Positions 35,238 through 47,154 of a DNA stretch of 64,000 nucleotides are shown here, piece by piece; the stretch's first letter is position 1; every line of letters starts with the position of its first letter. The notes under the pieces were generated by a model. That model saw only the letters and a program-made list of their open reading frames with translations. It searched no databases and was not told the origin of the DNA. The translations under genes and the position numbers were made by a program. Origin of the DNA: Cryptomeria japonica (taxonomy: Eukaryota > Streptophyta > Pinopsida > Cupressales > Cupressaceae); the NCBI RefSeq assembly GCF_030272615.1, contig NC_081414.1, positions 765,684,483 through 765,748,482 on the forward strand. The letters are read 5' to 3'.

Positions 35238-36226
35238 CTACCTATAAAATTGGGCAAGTCCATGAAAACTTCTTACCTCAGTAGTAGTTTTTGGTGTAGG
35301 CCAACTCTGTATTGCTTCCACCTTTCTAGGATCCATTTCCAAAGTGCCTTGGGATACAACAAAACCCAGAGAAATGAGTTCTTGTTTCATAAATTCATTT
35401 TTTTCAAGATTGATTGCCAATTGTTCCTCATGCAGTTTCCTTAATACAATCTGCAATTGTTCAAGATGCTCTTCCTCTGTTTTGTTGAATATGAGGATAT
35501 CATCAAGGCATACCACTACAAATCTACCTATGTAGTCCTTCAACACCTTATTCATCAGCCTCATGAAGGTACTATGGGCGTTAGTAAGCCCAAATGACAT
35601 AACTAACCACTCATATAACCCCTTTGTAGTCTTAAAAGTTGTTTTCCATTCATCCCCTTCTTTAATCAGGATTTGGTGATATCCACTCTTTAAATCCAAC
35701 TTAGTGAAATACTTTTCTTCCCAAGAAAATCCATTAAATCCTCAATTCTAGGGATAGGAAATATGTATCTTATGGTGATTTTTTTTATGGCCCAAGAATC
35801 AGTACATAATCTCCATTTACCTCCTTTCTTGCTTGCTAACACCACTGGCACATCTCATGAACTTATACTTTTTCTGATTAGACCTTGGTCAAGCAGCTCT
35901 TGTACTTGTCTTGCTACTTCTTTGTTTTTCTTAGGAGTCATCTTATATGAAGCCTTATTAGGTAGTTATGCTCCGGGTATAAAGTCTATCTGGTGACTTA
36001 CTGTTCTAGGAGGAGGTGGCATTGCAGGTGTTCCATCACTCACAATGTCCTTAAACTGTTCAAACAACTGCTGAACCTCTTTAGGTAAAATTTCTTGTTC
36101 AGTCTTCTTTTCTTGACTAGGTTTCCCTAAGAAAGCATAATGTTCTCCATCTCCTTTCTGGAGATCTCTCAAAAATCTTTTCCTCTGGCCAAAACACATT
36201 AGGACCACTAGTCTTGGTTCCTTCAT
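35238..36226 (-). pseudogene. Chromovirus reverse transcriptase
   Basis: Order on the minus strand: a pre-RT segment with DIVSDGTPA and SHQIDFIPGA (35966-36226); KGGKWRLCTDS and [13 protein letters not shown] in a broken stretch (35720-35900); then an open run at 35238-35699. That run has [25 protein letters not shown], the catalytic CLDDILIF (usually YLDD), and FHGLAQFYR. At least two frame changes are present. The domain order and length match Ty3 RT. Confidence 0.88.
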
Positions 36227-36440
36227 CCTCTACCAAAGATTGAATCTTGTATGTCACCCCTTCCTTTGTGAATGCATAGGAGTTATTTTCTCCATCATCA
36301 ATAGCTTTTCTATCAAATTGCCATGGTTTGCCTAGCAACAAATGATGAGCATCCATGGGTAGAACATCACATAAAATTCTGTTTGAATATTTCCTAGTTG
36401 CAAATTCAACCCATACTTGTTCATTTACTAACACATGTTG

Positions 36441-37134
36441 TCATTTATTCAACCATGTGACCTTGTAAGGATGACTATATGGCATTCTACTCAACCCAAG
36501 TTTACTTATTGCTTCTTCAGAGATGATATTGTCTGTTGATCCTAAGTCAATGATCACTTTACAGACCTTACCAAGTATCTTGCACTTTACTCTGATAAGA
36601 GACCTCCTCTGTTTAGGCTCTTCCTTAACCTGTTCCCTAATTAGCACCCTTCTAACCATCAGATTCTCACCATTCTCTGAGTCAAGGTTTACTTCAAGAG
36701 ACTTCACACTACTAGAATCCTCTTGCACATAATTTATTCTTTTCTCTGAACGTGATGATGTTTCCTTCTCCGGACACCTATAGGCAGGATGACCAAAATT
36801 ACTGTAGTGGTAACACTTCATGTTTGCAAAGTATGAACCTCTACCAGAACTTCCAGATCTACCTTTGTTGTTGCTGTTATGACCTCTTCCTCTACCATAA
36901 TTTCCTCTTCCACTCGATTCATTAGTCTGCTCAGTCAATTTTGACTCTCCTTGTGACCTTACTTCACTTCCTCTACCACTGTAGCTTCCTCTATAACCTT
37001 TTGAATCTTGGCCTCTACCTTTGCCTCTACTAGTGCTTTCATGTTTCTTCTTATTCTTTTCTTCTACTTTTAGGGCCAACTGATAACATTTGTGAACGGT
37101 ATTTGGACTCAACAAACTTAATTCCACTTGTATT
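36441..37134 (-). pseudogene. Chromovirus gag C-terminus, knuckle and protease
   Basis: After the insertion point the minus strand reads the end of the gag core (SLLSPNTVHKCYQLAL), a Gly/Arg/Ser-rich basic stretch, and a zinc knuckle CYHYSNFGHPAYRC whose second Cys is Tyr. A protease segment follows with VIIDLGSTDN, where IDxGS is expected, so the active Asp and Gly remain but the middle residue is Leu. About 228 codons are open. 36117-36434 continues in another frame with LLLGKPWQFDRKA, the segment following the protease. Confidence 0.8.
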
Positions 37135-38288
37135 TGTTGGCATTTTTTATGATTATGTTGTGATTTTCATTGATGGACACACACTTGCATTGAGATCATT
37201 TTTGTATGTATGAGTTAGGCTCAACCGGCAATTGTTCCAACCGGTATGATGCATTATAGTTCTTAGACTATTGGTGTTTTGCAGAAAGTGATTACCGATC
37301 TGAAGCGGTATGTAGACCCCAAACGGTTCAAAGATCTCAAGCGGTATGAAGGTTCAAAGCAACAAAACACATATTTGCCAGTCTTCAGTTTGTCAAACTG
37401 ACCACTGACATTTTGCTTGAACTGGTATTTTGTATGAACCGGTAATACTCTATGATGAGTTACCAATCGACATTTTGTGATAAGTTACCATCCACCGATT
37501 GTTTGACGGTGCCGACACTTTAGCGGTGCTTTTTGTGTCATGTTACCAGATATGTCTAGATGCATTGAACCTAGGAAATTGTAATGTAATCCTATTGGAC
37601 CGACATGAAATTAGATTCCTTTATAAGGACATCATGTCTAGGGTTTTAGGTTCTTGAGAATGCTGTTGGTGCGATAGTTGATATTGCGGCTAGGGTTTAA
37701 TATGGTTGAGGAGTTAGAGAGAGTATGAATGTGTAGAAGACTGAAGTAATGCTAGAATGCATTAGGAACGAGCTATCAAGGATATAACCAAGCAGTCTAT
37801 TCTATTAGCTAGATCAATCACTTGTTGATTACTCACATTTTCAACAAGTTTGTAGCCCTTAACCGGGTAGGCCCAAAAGCCTTTTGTAAATCCTCTAACA
37901 AGGTGGTTCACATTTGTGGATCTAAAATCCTCTAGCAAGGTAGTCTTTAATCGGACTTATCTTCTAACAGAGATTGAAGATTCCTAATAGGATTTGTTCT
38001 GGTAAAGAACATTGTAAGACCTTAACCGGTCTGGTTCCTATTTTGCAGATAGTTACTTGTGAGTTCCATCTCACTGTGGTTTTTCCCATTTGGGTTTCCA
38101 CGTCAAAATCTCTTGTGTTTTGGTGTTTATGCTTCTGTGGGTGAATGCATTATTAGCTATTTGGTTTGCATGTGTGTTAACCAGTTGGTCTGCTAAACTG
38201 TTTTACCAGTTTACTGTTAGTCTTGCAAAGTGTTTAAGTACAAAGATTTTTGGCATACTAATTCACCCTCCCCTCTTAGTATTCATCA
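37135..38288 (+). repeat. 5' LTR of the copia-type element
   Basis: 1154 bp, TGTTGGCATT to TTCATCA. It contains many AACCGGT/AAGCGGT words. A second near-identical copy lies at 43683. Confidence 0.9.
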
Positions 38289-38290
38289 AT

Positions 38291-38302
38291 TGGTATCAGA
38301 GC
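38291..38302 (+). promoter_or_regulatory. Primer-binding site (initiator Met tRNA)
   Basis: TGGTATCAGAGC, two bases after the 5' LTR, is the exact plant initiator-Met tRNA complement used by Ty1/copia and many gypsy elements. Confidence 0.9.
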
Positions 38303-38338
38303 CTACCTTTCTATAAGTTTAACCACTTGGAAAGAGAT

Positions 38339-39531
38339 ATGGGAGAATACAAATTGAGGGAACTTACTCATTGGCTCACTTAGTCTGAGCAAGCCTATGA
38401 TGATCTTATGGTCAAATACAAGGCATCTCAAGCAAAAAGGAGAGAACATGCAGAAAAGTTGATGGAGCTATCTGAAAATAGTTCCTTTGATGAAGTGGAC
38501 ATGGAAGCCCTGATTCAAGAAGTTGAAAAGATGAATGAATCAAATTCCAACCCGAGAAAAGAATTGGAAGGACTGACTATTCGAATGTGTCAAGAGCTTG
38601 AGAACTAGAGGAAAGCTGAAGATCTAGTCAAAGACAAAGATCATGAAAACTCCAAGCTGAAGCAAGAGATAATGCTCAACTCCATGCGAGCAAAGTGGAA
38701 AAGGAAGACATGTAAGGATAACTGAACATTGCCATCTCTGAGAATGAAAACTTGATGAAAACAAATGCTGCTATTTCCAAAGAACTCTCTGAGTCAAAGG
38801 AAATACTTGCTAAGTTCAACAAAAGTACTGTCAAGCTAGAACAAAAGCTTGAATCTGCCAAACCTGCCAAGAATACTAATGGACTTGGTTATTCCAATCA
38901 TGAGGAAGGTGAGACATCTGGTACAAGTACTAGAGCATCAATGAAACAGCCGACATCAAAGGATAAAGGTAAGCAACAGTTTAAACTTGTTTGCTTTAAC
39001 TGTCTTAAAGAAGGACATACTGCCAATGTGTGTAGGAGTAAGGCTTACAATAATTTTCCTTATTTCCTAAATGATAAGCCAAGATCCTATAGATTCAATG
39101 GTAACTATTATGCATCCAACAAGTTTGGGCATAGAGCATCTGAATGCAGGTTTGTTATAAATAACACTGGAAGATATCCTCAGGTGACCCAAGGAGTTGG
39201 TCTTGAACCTTTTGTGAACCAGAATCACAACTGGTTTAATGTCTTCAATCATCAGCCAAGAAGCAGTGGCCATCAAGCGACAACCAGATGGAGAGAAAAC
39301 TATATGGTCTGTCATGGTCATGGTCACACTACTGCAACATGCAGGAGGAAGAATGACAACATGAATAATGGACATTGGAGAGCACCTAGATTGGTCTGCT
39401 ATCACTGCAACAAAATAGGTCACATTGCCAGATTTTGTAGATCAAGAAAGAACATATCTGATGATATACCGGTCACTCTGGAAGGAAACATTGATGTTGA
39501 CATTGTTCAAGTGGATATGAACAAGACCTAG
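38339..39531 (+). pseudogene. gag with multiple zinc knuckles (copia-type)
   Basis: Starts at an ATG (38339, MGEYKLREL) 37 bases after the primer site. The first part is rich in Lys/Glu and likely coiled coil, with a stop in codon 15 and further stops near 38606 and 38723. From 38752 it is open for 259 codons. That stretch holds knuckle CFNCLKEGHTANVC, two degenerate knuckles (NKFGHRASEC and CHGHGHTTATC) and a last good knuckle CYHCNKIGHIARFC. Gag would package element RNA. Four knuckle-like motifs are more than the usual one of copia gag. Confidence 0.75.
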
Positions 39532-40053
39532 AAGAAGAAACCAACAATGTTACAAGAGGAACCAGTTTCTGCACCTAGTGTGGAAATCACGGAACCGACA
39601 AACTAAGCTTCAGAAAAGCTTAGGGGGAGCAAATGGCAAAATGTTTTGAACCCTTGGTTTACACCAGTAAAAGACCTTAACTAGCATGCGTTACCTATCA
39701 TTATTGGTGGAAGACCAGAAACGGTAAAAGGCAAATTAGGGTTTATGCTCTAATAGTGGAGCATTAATTGCAGTAGGTGAGGAATATGTTTGAAAGAAAT
39801 TTTTCAAATCATTTCTCACTATCATTTTCGAAGCAAAGAAGGTTTTCAAGTGCAGAGCGATGATAAAGTGATTTGTGCTGCGATTCAGAGAAAGTTGGAA
39901 ACCTTGAAGGAGATTCAAATTCAAATTGCAAACGACCAAGTGAAGAACACAAAGCGGTGATTCCACAACCAATGGAGTGTGAGGTGGAGAAGCATCTGAA
40001 AGCCCTAAATTCATGATTTTCGAAAGGTATTTTTTGAGTCTTCAGTTTCTATC

Positions 40054-43000
40054 ATGGCTTCTGCATCTCATACCAGCTCGAGTACATCTGTAGATTCTGC
40101 AAGCTTTATTCAACGCAAGTCTAGATATAATGCCCTATCACAAGTTCCAGCTGGTGTGATAGTAGAAGAGGGAATCTCAGATTACATAGACTATAAAATA
40201 GAAGACCTAAGGTCTCTAGCAATTCACTCGCAACTAGGTTTGTTTTGTGGAAAGATAAGAAAATCAAACCGGAATATAGTATTTTGGAAAAGAAGAAGCT
40301 CCACAATGCTGTTTATTTCCTGGAGGATTTCACAGATGATCACATCAAGGTCATTTTGAGTAGAGTTCATGGTGACAAGATGTACCTAGAAAGAATGCAT
40401 GATATTACTCCATAAGCAATACATGTCATCACCAGTTTCTGCAATACAGGGGAAGTGCCAGCCCTAAGGACGGTAAGCAAGATAGAAATGTCAAAGCTCA
40501 CTGGTTCAGTGAGCAACTCATGAGGGATGACTGTTAATTCCATTAAGGATGACCTTGTGAAATATGCATGTATGGTGGCTGGTTACCGGACGTTCTCAAC
40601 CAACAGGCTTAACTCTGTATCTGCTGCAGCGGTAAATGTCGCTTACCAAATGATCAAGGAGGATGCAACATTTGACCTATGCACTAGTATGCAAAGGCAA
40701 CTCTTGTTGAATCTTAAATCGATCAAACATGATAATTCTTTGAGGTTCAAGTTTGGACAACTACTGGTTGGGTTGTTCTTTTACTTCCAAGGCTACTTTC
40801 TAGGAGTAAGTGATGTCCAGCAGTCTGTTGACCAACCGGTAACCAAGAAAATCAAGGAAAGTGTTCAAGCAGTTGGAACCAGTTACCCTGAAGTTCTGAA
40901 TAAGTACTTTGATGAGTTCAGATGCAAAATGAGTAAGGGGATGAGAATATCAGGTGATATCGTCAAGAAATATGAAGATGATATTTGTTTCACCATTAAA
41001 GTGGATCAATGCATAATGGAGGCTGTTGAGCCCAGACAGGAGGAAGTGGAGCCTATGGGCTATGAGGTAATGAATGATATGCTGGAAGGGTATGCCTCTA
41101 CCCTTATTGCCTCACCGCTTGATCCTAAGGCAAGGAGAACTAGCACCTACCTAGAAAGGGTAACACTGGTTGAGGAACCCTCAACAAAGAAAGGAAAAGA
41201 ACCTTCAATAAAGAAGGCAAAAGAAGTGCCCTCAGCATCGGCACCAGTTACTGCAACCAGTCCTAAAGTGACCAAGTGGTCATTGGCTAAAAAGAAACTG
41301 GAAGCGGCACCTGCTAAATTTTTTGAGAGAAAGAGGAAGACAAGGAATGCCTCTCTAGACTTAGAAGAAACTGTGTCTGAGGAAAAACCTAAGAAGACAT
41401 GTCAAGCAAAGAAAAAGACAAAGAATGAACTGGCATCATCAACACCAGTAAATATCGACTTCTCCTCCTACAAACCTTTGACACATTGTCAAAGAACTAT
41501 CAAAAACATTAGGAGAAAAGTGTTGAATGATTTGATTGATTTTTTTGATGACTTTAATGATGATGAAAAGGAAGTGGTAGAAAAAGAAATTATTCAGTAT
41601 TTATGTATTAATGACTAGTTGCCTTCAGAAATTAGAGCTGAGACATCAAATTCTTTGTATAAGTCCTTAGATAATAAATGGTGCATTGCCATAGAATAGG
41701 AACAAGAAATGAGAGAGAAAGTTTTTGCTAAACATTTTCCTGATGTATCAAACTCAGAACTGTTTGAACTAATGAACAAATACAAAGGCCTCTTCTTCAT
41801 GAGAAGAAGAAGACTCTTGTTACTGGAAGGGAAGGGTAAAGAAGTGCTCAAGAATACACACACCCTTGCTCTAGATGCTCTAAAGATGCATCGAGTGGCT
41901 GAAGCCAACAGAAAGGCTAAGCAAGAACCGACAAGCACTAAATTGGATGAAGTGTTTGATGATGAAGGAAATCCGGTTATTGACTCGATCGACACTATTG
42001 ATGTCGATGCCCTGGATGGAAAAGATATTGCTCAGGGTACACCATTGGAAGCAATAAGACAGGCTGAACATGAAATAAAGCAAAAGGAAATAGAGGACAA
42101 AAAGGAGGAAGCAAAGAAGAAAGCAGAGAAGAAGAAGAAGAAGGATGAAGAGGAAAAGAAGAAGAAGGATGAAGAGGAAAAGAAGAAAAAGGATGAAGAG
42201 GAGAAGAAGAAAAAGGATGAAGAGGAGAAGAAGCAAAAGGATGAAGAGGAAAAGAAGAAGAAGGATGAAGAGGAGAAGAAGAAAAAGGAAGAAGATGAGG
42301 AGAAATGGAAAAAGGAAGAGAAGACAAAAGAAGCAGAGAAGAAAAGAAAAGAAGAGGATGAAGAGAAGAAGAAACAAGAATATGCAAGGAAGAAGAAAGA
42401 GGAAGAGGATGAGAAGGAGAGAAAGGAAGAGGAGAAGTGGAAGGAAGCTGAAAAGAAGAAAGCAGAGGAGGAAAAGGAAGAGGAAAAGAGAAAAGAAGCA
42501 GAGAAGAAGAAGGCAGAGGAGAACAAGGAAGATGAAGCGGCAAAGAGCACGCAGAAGGAGACACCTAGGGCAATCGGCAGTCAAGCCAAACCGGTTGACC
42601 TTACTAGTCTTATTGATCTCCAGTCCGCAAGCGAGATGGAGCTGCTACAGAGCATCAAGGTTGCTCAAGAATGCCTTGAGGTACTAAGGAGGAAGGAGGA
42701 AGATGTGATCCAAGCTGCGGTGGACACTCTTACCAGTTCGTTACCTAGTAAAAACCTCCCCAGTACTGACTCATCATTAGCACAACTGAATCTCCTATGC
42801 ACATTAGTGGATGATCAAGTGCAAAGTTTAGAGGAGGTAGTAGAGGCAAATGCAAAGAAAGAGCATCAAAAGGCTCTCAACATTGCCTTGGTGAAAAATC
42901 TTAATGAGCTCCAGTCTGAACTGCAAAAGGCACATAAGGATATAAGGAATGCTCTAGATGAGGGAAATCTTCTACTCAGCAAAATTTGTCAACCCCATCT

Positions 43001-43418
43001 GTTTTGTGATGATGTGCTTGCACAGAAGCAAAAGCTTCAATCTGATTTGCAGGTTTATATGAACACCTTCAAGCTGTCATATGACTCTTTTACAACTTAT
43101 GGGCAAACCATTCACTAGTTTCATAACCAGTCTGCTAAACTAGATCATGAGATCAACACTTGATCACGAGATTTGCAGGAGCTACAGCTGGTTTTACTCC
43201 CACATCTGCAAATACTTTACAAGTGCTATCTTAATCTGGATGCCTTAACGACAACACAGGAGATGAGCATACTAGATGCCATGGAAGAACAGGTCTCCTA
43301 GATGCAGACAGAGAAAGAAGTGGCAACCTCCCTACTGGAGTCCTGGTCTTTATCTATGAAACAATTCTTGCAGGACTTTAAATATGTTTTTGACAAGTTT
43401 TATTCTTTACTGTCATAA
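40054..43418 (+). pseudogene. Large accessory ORF of unknown function (about 1,120 codons)
   Basis: From ATG 40054 (MASASHTSSSTS) one reading frame can be followed to the TAA at 43416-43418. It is broken by one single-base-type frameshift near 40235-40245 and seven in-frame stops (40413, 40521, 41616, 41697, 43116, 43161, 43299). The first 270 residues look globular, with words such as NALSQVPAGVIVEEGISDY, YSILEKKKLHNAVYFLED and YACMVAGYRTFSTNRL. The middle is Lys/Pro-rich. From about 42060 to 42545 comes a very long K/E heptad-like tract built of a repeated KKKDEEEK unit. A leucine-rich helical tail follows (LLCTLVDDQVQSLEEVV, LQELQLVLL). I do not recognise a family. It occupies the place of pol, with no enzyme motif seen. 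It could be a structural or envelope-like accessory protein, or a captured host gene. Confidence 0.7.
42060..42545 (+). repeat. Purine tract encoding a K/E-rich coiled coil
   Basis: Nearly pure A/G on the plus strand. From 42130 to 42290 a 30-base unit (coding KKKDEEEKKK) repeats about five times with small changes, then decays into mixed AAG/GAG codons. The long open frames on the other strand and in other frames here are shadows of this tract. Confidence 0.85.
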
Positions 43419-43670
43419 ACACTTATTATTTTAATGACACATGGGTTATTCTGTAATATTATTTTTGTCATTGTTGGCGAAGGGGAAGAAGTATAAATTT
43501 TGAATGTTGTGATGTATACTTTCATGTTATTTCTGTTAAGAAGTAGTATGCATTGTATTTTCTGCAAAAGGGATAGTGTATATGCCTAGGCGGAGTAATT
43601 TTGATTTTGGCATTTTTTTTTTGTTAAAACACTTAGATGTCAAAATTTCCTAAGTGTTGCCATCAATGCC

Positions 43671-43682
43671 AAAGGGGGAGAT
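43671..43682 (+). promoter_or_regulatory. Polypurine tract of the copia-type element
   Basis: AAAGGGGGAGAT directly precedes the TGTTGG of the 3' LTR. A similar word, CTTAGGGGGAGC, is also present internally near 39620, just after gag. Confidence 0.85.
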
Positions 43683-44836
43683 TGTTGGCATTTTTTATGA
43701 TTATGTTGTGATTGTCATTGATGGACACACATTTGCATTGAGATCATTTTTTTATGTATGAGTTAGGCTCAACCGGCAATTGTTCCAACCGGTATGATGC
43801 ATTATAGTTCTTAGACTATTGGTGTTTTGCAGAAAGTGATTACCGATCTGAAGCGATATGTAGACCCCAAGCGGTTTGAAGATCTCAAGCGGTATGAAGG
43901 TTCAAAGTGGTAGAACACATATTTGCCAGTCTTTATTTTGTCAAACTGGCAACCATCATTTTGCTTGAACCGGTATTTTGTATGAACCGGTAATACTCTG
44001 TGATGAGCTACCAATTGACATTTTGTGATAAGTTACCATCCACTAATTGTTTGACGGTGCCGACACTTTAGCGGTGTTTTTTGTGTCATGTTACCAGATA
44101 TGTCTAGATGCATTAAACCTAGGAAGTTGTAATGTAATCCTATTGGACTGACATGAAATCAAATTCCTTTATAAGGACATCATGTCTAGGGTTTTAGGTT
44201 GTTGAGAATGTTGTTGGTGCGATAGTTGATATTGCAGCTAGGGTTTAAGGTGGTTGAGGCATTAGAGAGAGTATGAATGTGTAGAAGACTAAAGTAATGC
44301 TGGAATGCATTAGGAATGAGCTATCAAGGATCTAACCAAGCAATCTGTGCTATTAGCTAGATCAATCACTTGTTGATTACTCACATCTTCGACAAGTCTA
44401 TAGCCCTTAACCGGGTAGGCCCAAAAGCCTTTTGTAAATCGTCTAACAAGGTGGTTCACATCTATGGATCTAAAATCCTCTAGCAAGGTAGTCTTTAATT
44501 GGACTTATCTCCTAACAGAGATTGAAGATTCCTAACAGGATCTGTTCTGGTAAAGAACATTGTAAGACCTTAATCGGTCTGGTTCCTATTCTGCAAATAG
44601 TTACTTGTGAGTTCCATTTCATTGTGGTGTTTCCCATTTGGGTTTCTACATCAAAATCTCTTGTGTTTTGGTGTTTGTGCTTCTGTGGGTGAATGTATTA
44701 TTAGCTATTTGGTTTGCATGTGTGTTAACTGGTTGGTCTGCTAAACTGTTTTACCAATTTACTGTTAGTCTTGCAAAGTGTTTAAGTGCAAAGATTTTTG
44801 GCATACTAATTCACCCCCCCCTCTTAGTATTCATCA
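43683..44836 (+). repeat. 3' LTR of the copia-type element
   Basis: 1154 bp with the same ends as the 5' LTR. It is followed by the GTATT target duplication. Confidence 0.9.
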
Positions 44837-45494
44837 GTATTTTCCATCTTAGACCATTAATATACCTTTCTACTCTAATGATTTCATCCTCCATCACTTT
44901 TGACCTTAGAGACAACTTCTGGAACTCTTCGGTGTAGGTACTTACATCTAAATCCTTTTGCCTTAGGTTTTGTTTTTTCCTATGCAACTGCACTTCATAA
45001 TCCTCAAGAAGATAAGTCTCTCTTCTTTTTCTTACCATCCCTTTCCAAGTAGAGATGGGGATCTTACCTTCTCTTTCTCTCTCATTTTGTATAAACTTCC
45101 ACCAAGTAACGATAGCACCTCTCATTCTTGACTTATCCACTTTAACATTTTGGGCCTCAGTCACACCTTCACACTCAAAATGATTTTCCATACCCTCTAT
45201 CCATTCCATTATCGACTCTGCTTCCATCTTGCCACTAAACAGTGGTACTCCTTCCAAAGACTTTCCACTCATTTCCTTCAAAGCCTTCAAGAATGGTTCT
45301 TGATCAATAACAGGGTCTTGGGTAGGGATTTCATCCTCTATTGCCAATATTTTACCCTTCTCATCTATCTTCCCACTCACTTTTGTTGTCTTGACTTCCA
45401 CCACACCTAGTTTTTGCTCCAACCTTTCCTTGAGCTATCAGTTTCCATCTTCTTGGTCAGCGACCTACTTAGCCAATTCTGCATTGGTCACCAT
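44837..45494 (-). pseudogene. Chromovirus gag, N-terminal part
   Basis: Begins at an ATG at 45494 (minus strand, MVTNAELAK). Two early stops fall in the first 25 codons, after which about 200 codons are open. The gag core is visible as GVPLFSGKMEAESIMEWIEGMENHF, WWKFIQNE, and YTEEFQKLSLRS toward the C-terminal side. The frame is cut at 44837 by the nested element, and the same frame resumes at 37134. Removing the insert and one copy of GTATT gives a continuous reading frame across the join. Confidence 0.8.
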
Positions 45495-45551
45495 CTTTAC
45501 TCCTTTTGATACTAGATCAGTCTCACACTCTTCACCCCAAATCTTTAACTT

Positions 45552-45563
45552 TCTCTAACACCA
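45552..45563 (-). promoter_or_regulatory. Primer-binding site of the chromovirus (Met-tRNA-like)
   Basis: The minus strand reads TGGTGTTAGAGA four bases inside the 5' LTR. This is three changes from the initiator-Met site TGGTATCAGAGC used by most plant chromoviruses. Confidence 0.7.
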
Positions 45564-45566
45564 ATC

Positions 45567-47154
45567 TGATAGGGAGGATCCTAGATTGCTTTAGTCAGCT
45601 TGACTTACTCTAAGGCTTTCTTGCTAGCCTAACCCAGGAATGTTCCTCTCACTATTCCCCTAATTAACTCTAGGTCCTCACTACCGAGGTTTGATACTCT
45701 TCTCTATGTGAATTCACTTTCATAAATCCACCAACTCACTAATCCACCAGATCTCACCAGCCACCTTGCAAGGTTTTCTCTACCGTAGATTATACCTACA
45801 ACTTTTGCTAAGTTGTTTTCCTCCTCATGCTTGGATCTTCTCTCCCTTTGATCCCATCTTCCTCTGGTTTGAGGCTAATAGCCTAGACTCTAGTCTACCC
45901 TGCAAGTGATTCCTCTTGGTCACTGATACCTAGCTGGGCTATCATCGAGATCGCCTAGGGCTAGTCTATTGAAATGGTCGATGCCATTTCGTGGTGTGCT
46001 ACACATAGAACTCTACTATACAATGGCTGGCTCTTCTTGACAACCTCCAATGGTCATGTGGATCCCACAATGGAGAATCAAGATAGAGCCATGTTATAAC
46101 TACTTGTCACCAACAAAAAACAAGAAACAAAATGACAACTTATTTACAGAGCCGAGTTTGGCACGACTTCAAAATTGAAACTCACAAAACACAGAAAAGT
46201 AACATCTACTCTATCACACTGGAATTTCAATATTTAAGCCATTATTTACAGTTTTCAAACAAAAATATAACTCTAAGAAAGAAACCAGAAAATGATCTTC
46301 AAATTGTTATTCAAAAGATGTTCTTTGTTCCACCTATCCAACCTCCTTTTAACCTCATTACAGAATTCCCATTGGGTCTTTTATATCCTCCTAAACATGT
46401 CTTGAATCATCCCTAACAGACGAGATTCAACTTGACACCATTCAGTTTCTGACTATAACTAATATTTGTATTTCCATTAGGTCATCGCATTAGCACTGAA
46501 ACACTTATTCCAACATCCGATGGAAGTTTGCAACTCACTTGATTTTCTATCAGGTCATCAGAGTACCATCAAAACACTTACTTTGATGTCCGATGACATT
46601 TTACCAATTTCGTACTTCCTCGTCGGTTTCCATTGGGTCATCGGAGTAACAACAAAACATTCTTACCAATGGCCGATGGTGCACTCCCAATAGAATGCTT
46701 CCTTGTTGGGTTATTGGTGTATCCCCAAACATGTTCTACCAATGGTCGATGATGCGCTCCAAACCTTTTGCCTTCCCATTGGGTTATCGGTGTAGCTCCA
46801 AACATGTGATACCGATAGCCAATGGTGCACTCCAAACCGCATGCTTTCCCATCGAATTATCAGGCAGCACAAAAACTAGTCTTGCCGATAGCCAATGGCT
46901 CCTTCCAACTTACTCCAACCTGCTGGCGACCTTAGCGGGTTATCGGGGTAGGTGGAAAACACTCCCACTGACAAACGATGGCACCTTATCGAGTTATCGG
47001 GGTAAGTATAGCTGACACATGAACTCTAAAAAGAAAACAAAAATGCACTCCAAGCTCCCTATAAACAACCTGATGGACTAGAACTAGTCCTTATGCCAAA
47101 ATTGCCAAAAAAATTGAAAAGGGTATTTGCTCACTCTTAGGTGCCCCTGCACCA
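45567..47154 (-). repeat. 5' LTR of the chromovirus
   Basis: 1588 bp. The minus strand starts TGGTGCAGGGGCACC and ends CCTCCCTATCA. It contains the same degenerate internal repeat array as the partner LTR (about 46470-47005). Confidence 0.88.

Larger units (their letters stand above)
37135..44836 (+). mobile_element. Copia-type non-autonomous LTR element with large unknown ORF
   Basis: LTRs of equal length (1154 bp) at 37135-38288 and 43683-44836 begin TGTTGG and end TTCATCA. They are flanked by GTATT on both sides (37130-37134 and 44837-44841). A perfect initiator-Met primer site and an AAAGGGGGAG tract are in place, as in Ty1/copia elements. The interior encodes gag with zinc knuckles, then a long ORF of unknown function. 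I find no protease, integrase, RT or RNase H. By-eye LTR identity is about 95% over the first 240 bases, so it is younger than its chromovirus host. Confidence 0.9.
31633..47154 (-). mobile_element. Ty3/gypsy chromovirus, interrupted by a nested copia-type element
   Basis: LTRs at 31633-33195 and 45567-47154 are flanked by ATTTG on both sides (31628-31632 and 47155-47159). On the minus strand the order is 5' LTR, Met-tRNA-like primer site, gag, protease, RT, RNase H, integrase, chromodomain, polypurine tract, 3' LTR, the canonical chromovirus layout. A 7.7 kb copia-type element sits in gag (37135-44836). Without it and its duplication the element would be about 7.8 kb. By-eye LTR identity is about 92% over 195 compared bases. 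All enzymes carry stops or frameshifts. Confidence 0.93.

Noticed and set aside
41995-42690. Long open frames on both strands in the purine tract (Ser/Phe/Leu-rich on the minus strand, Arg/Lys-rich in another plus frame).
   Set aside because: They are forced by the AAG/GAG repeat of the K/E coiled-coil frame, which alone continues in frame with the flanking protein.
40413-43301. All seven in-frame stops of the large accessory ORF could come from C-to-T changes of Gln or Arg codons, suggesting methylation decay.
   Set aside because: Every stop codon is one C-to-T step from CAA, CAG or CGA, so the pattern has no discriminating power without aligned relatives.
38089-44937. Similar 97-99 codon frames at 38090 and 44638 as paralogous genes.
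   Set aside because: Both are the ends of the two LTRs of the nested copia-type element, including the primer-site side.
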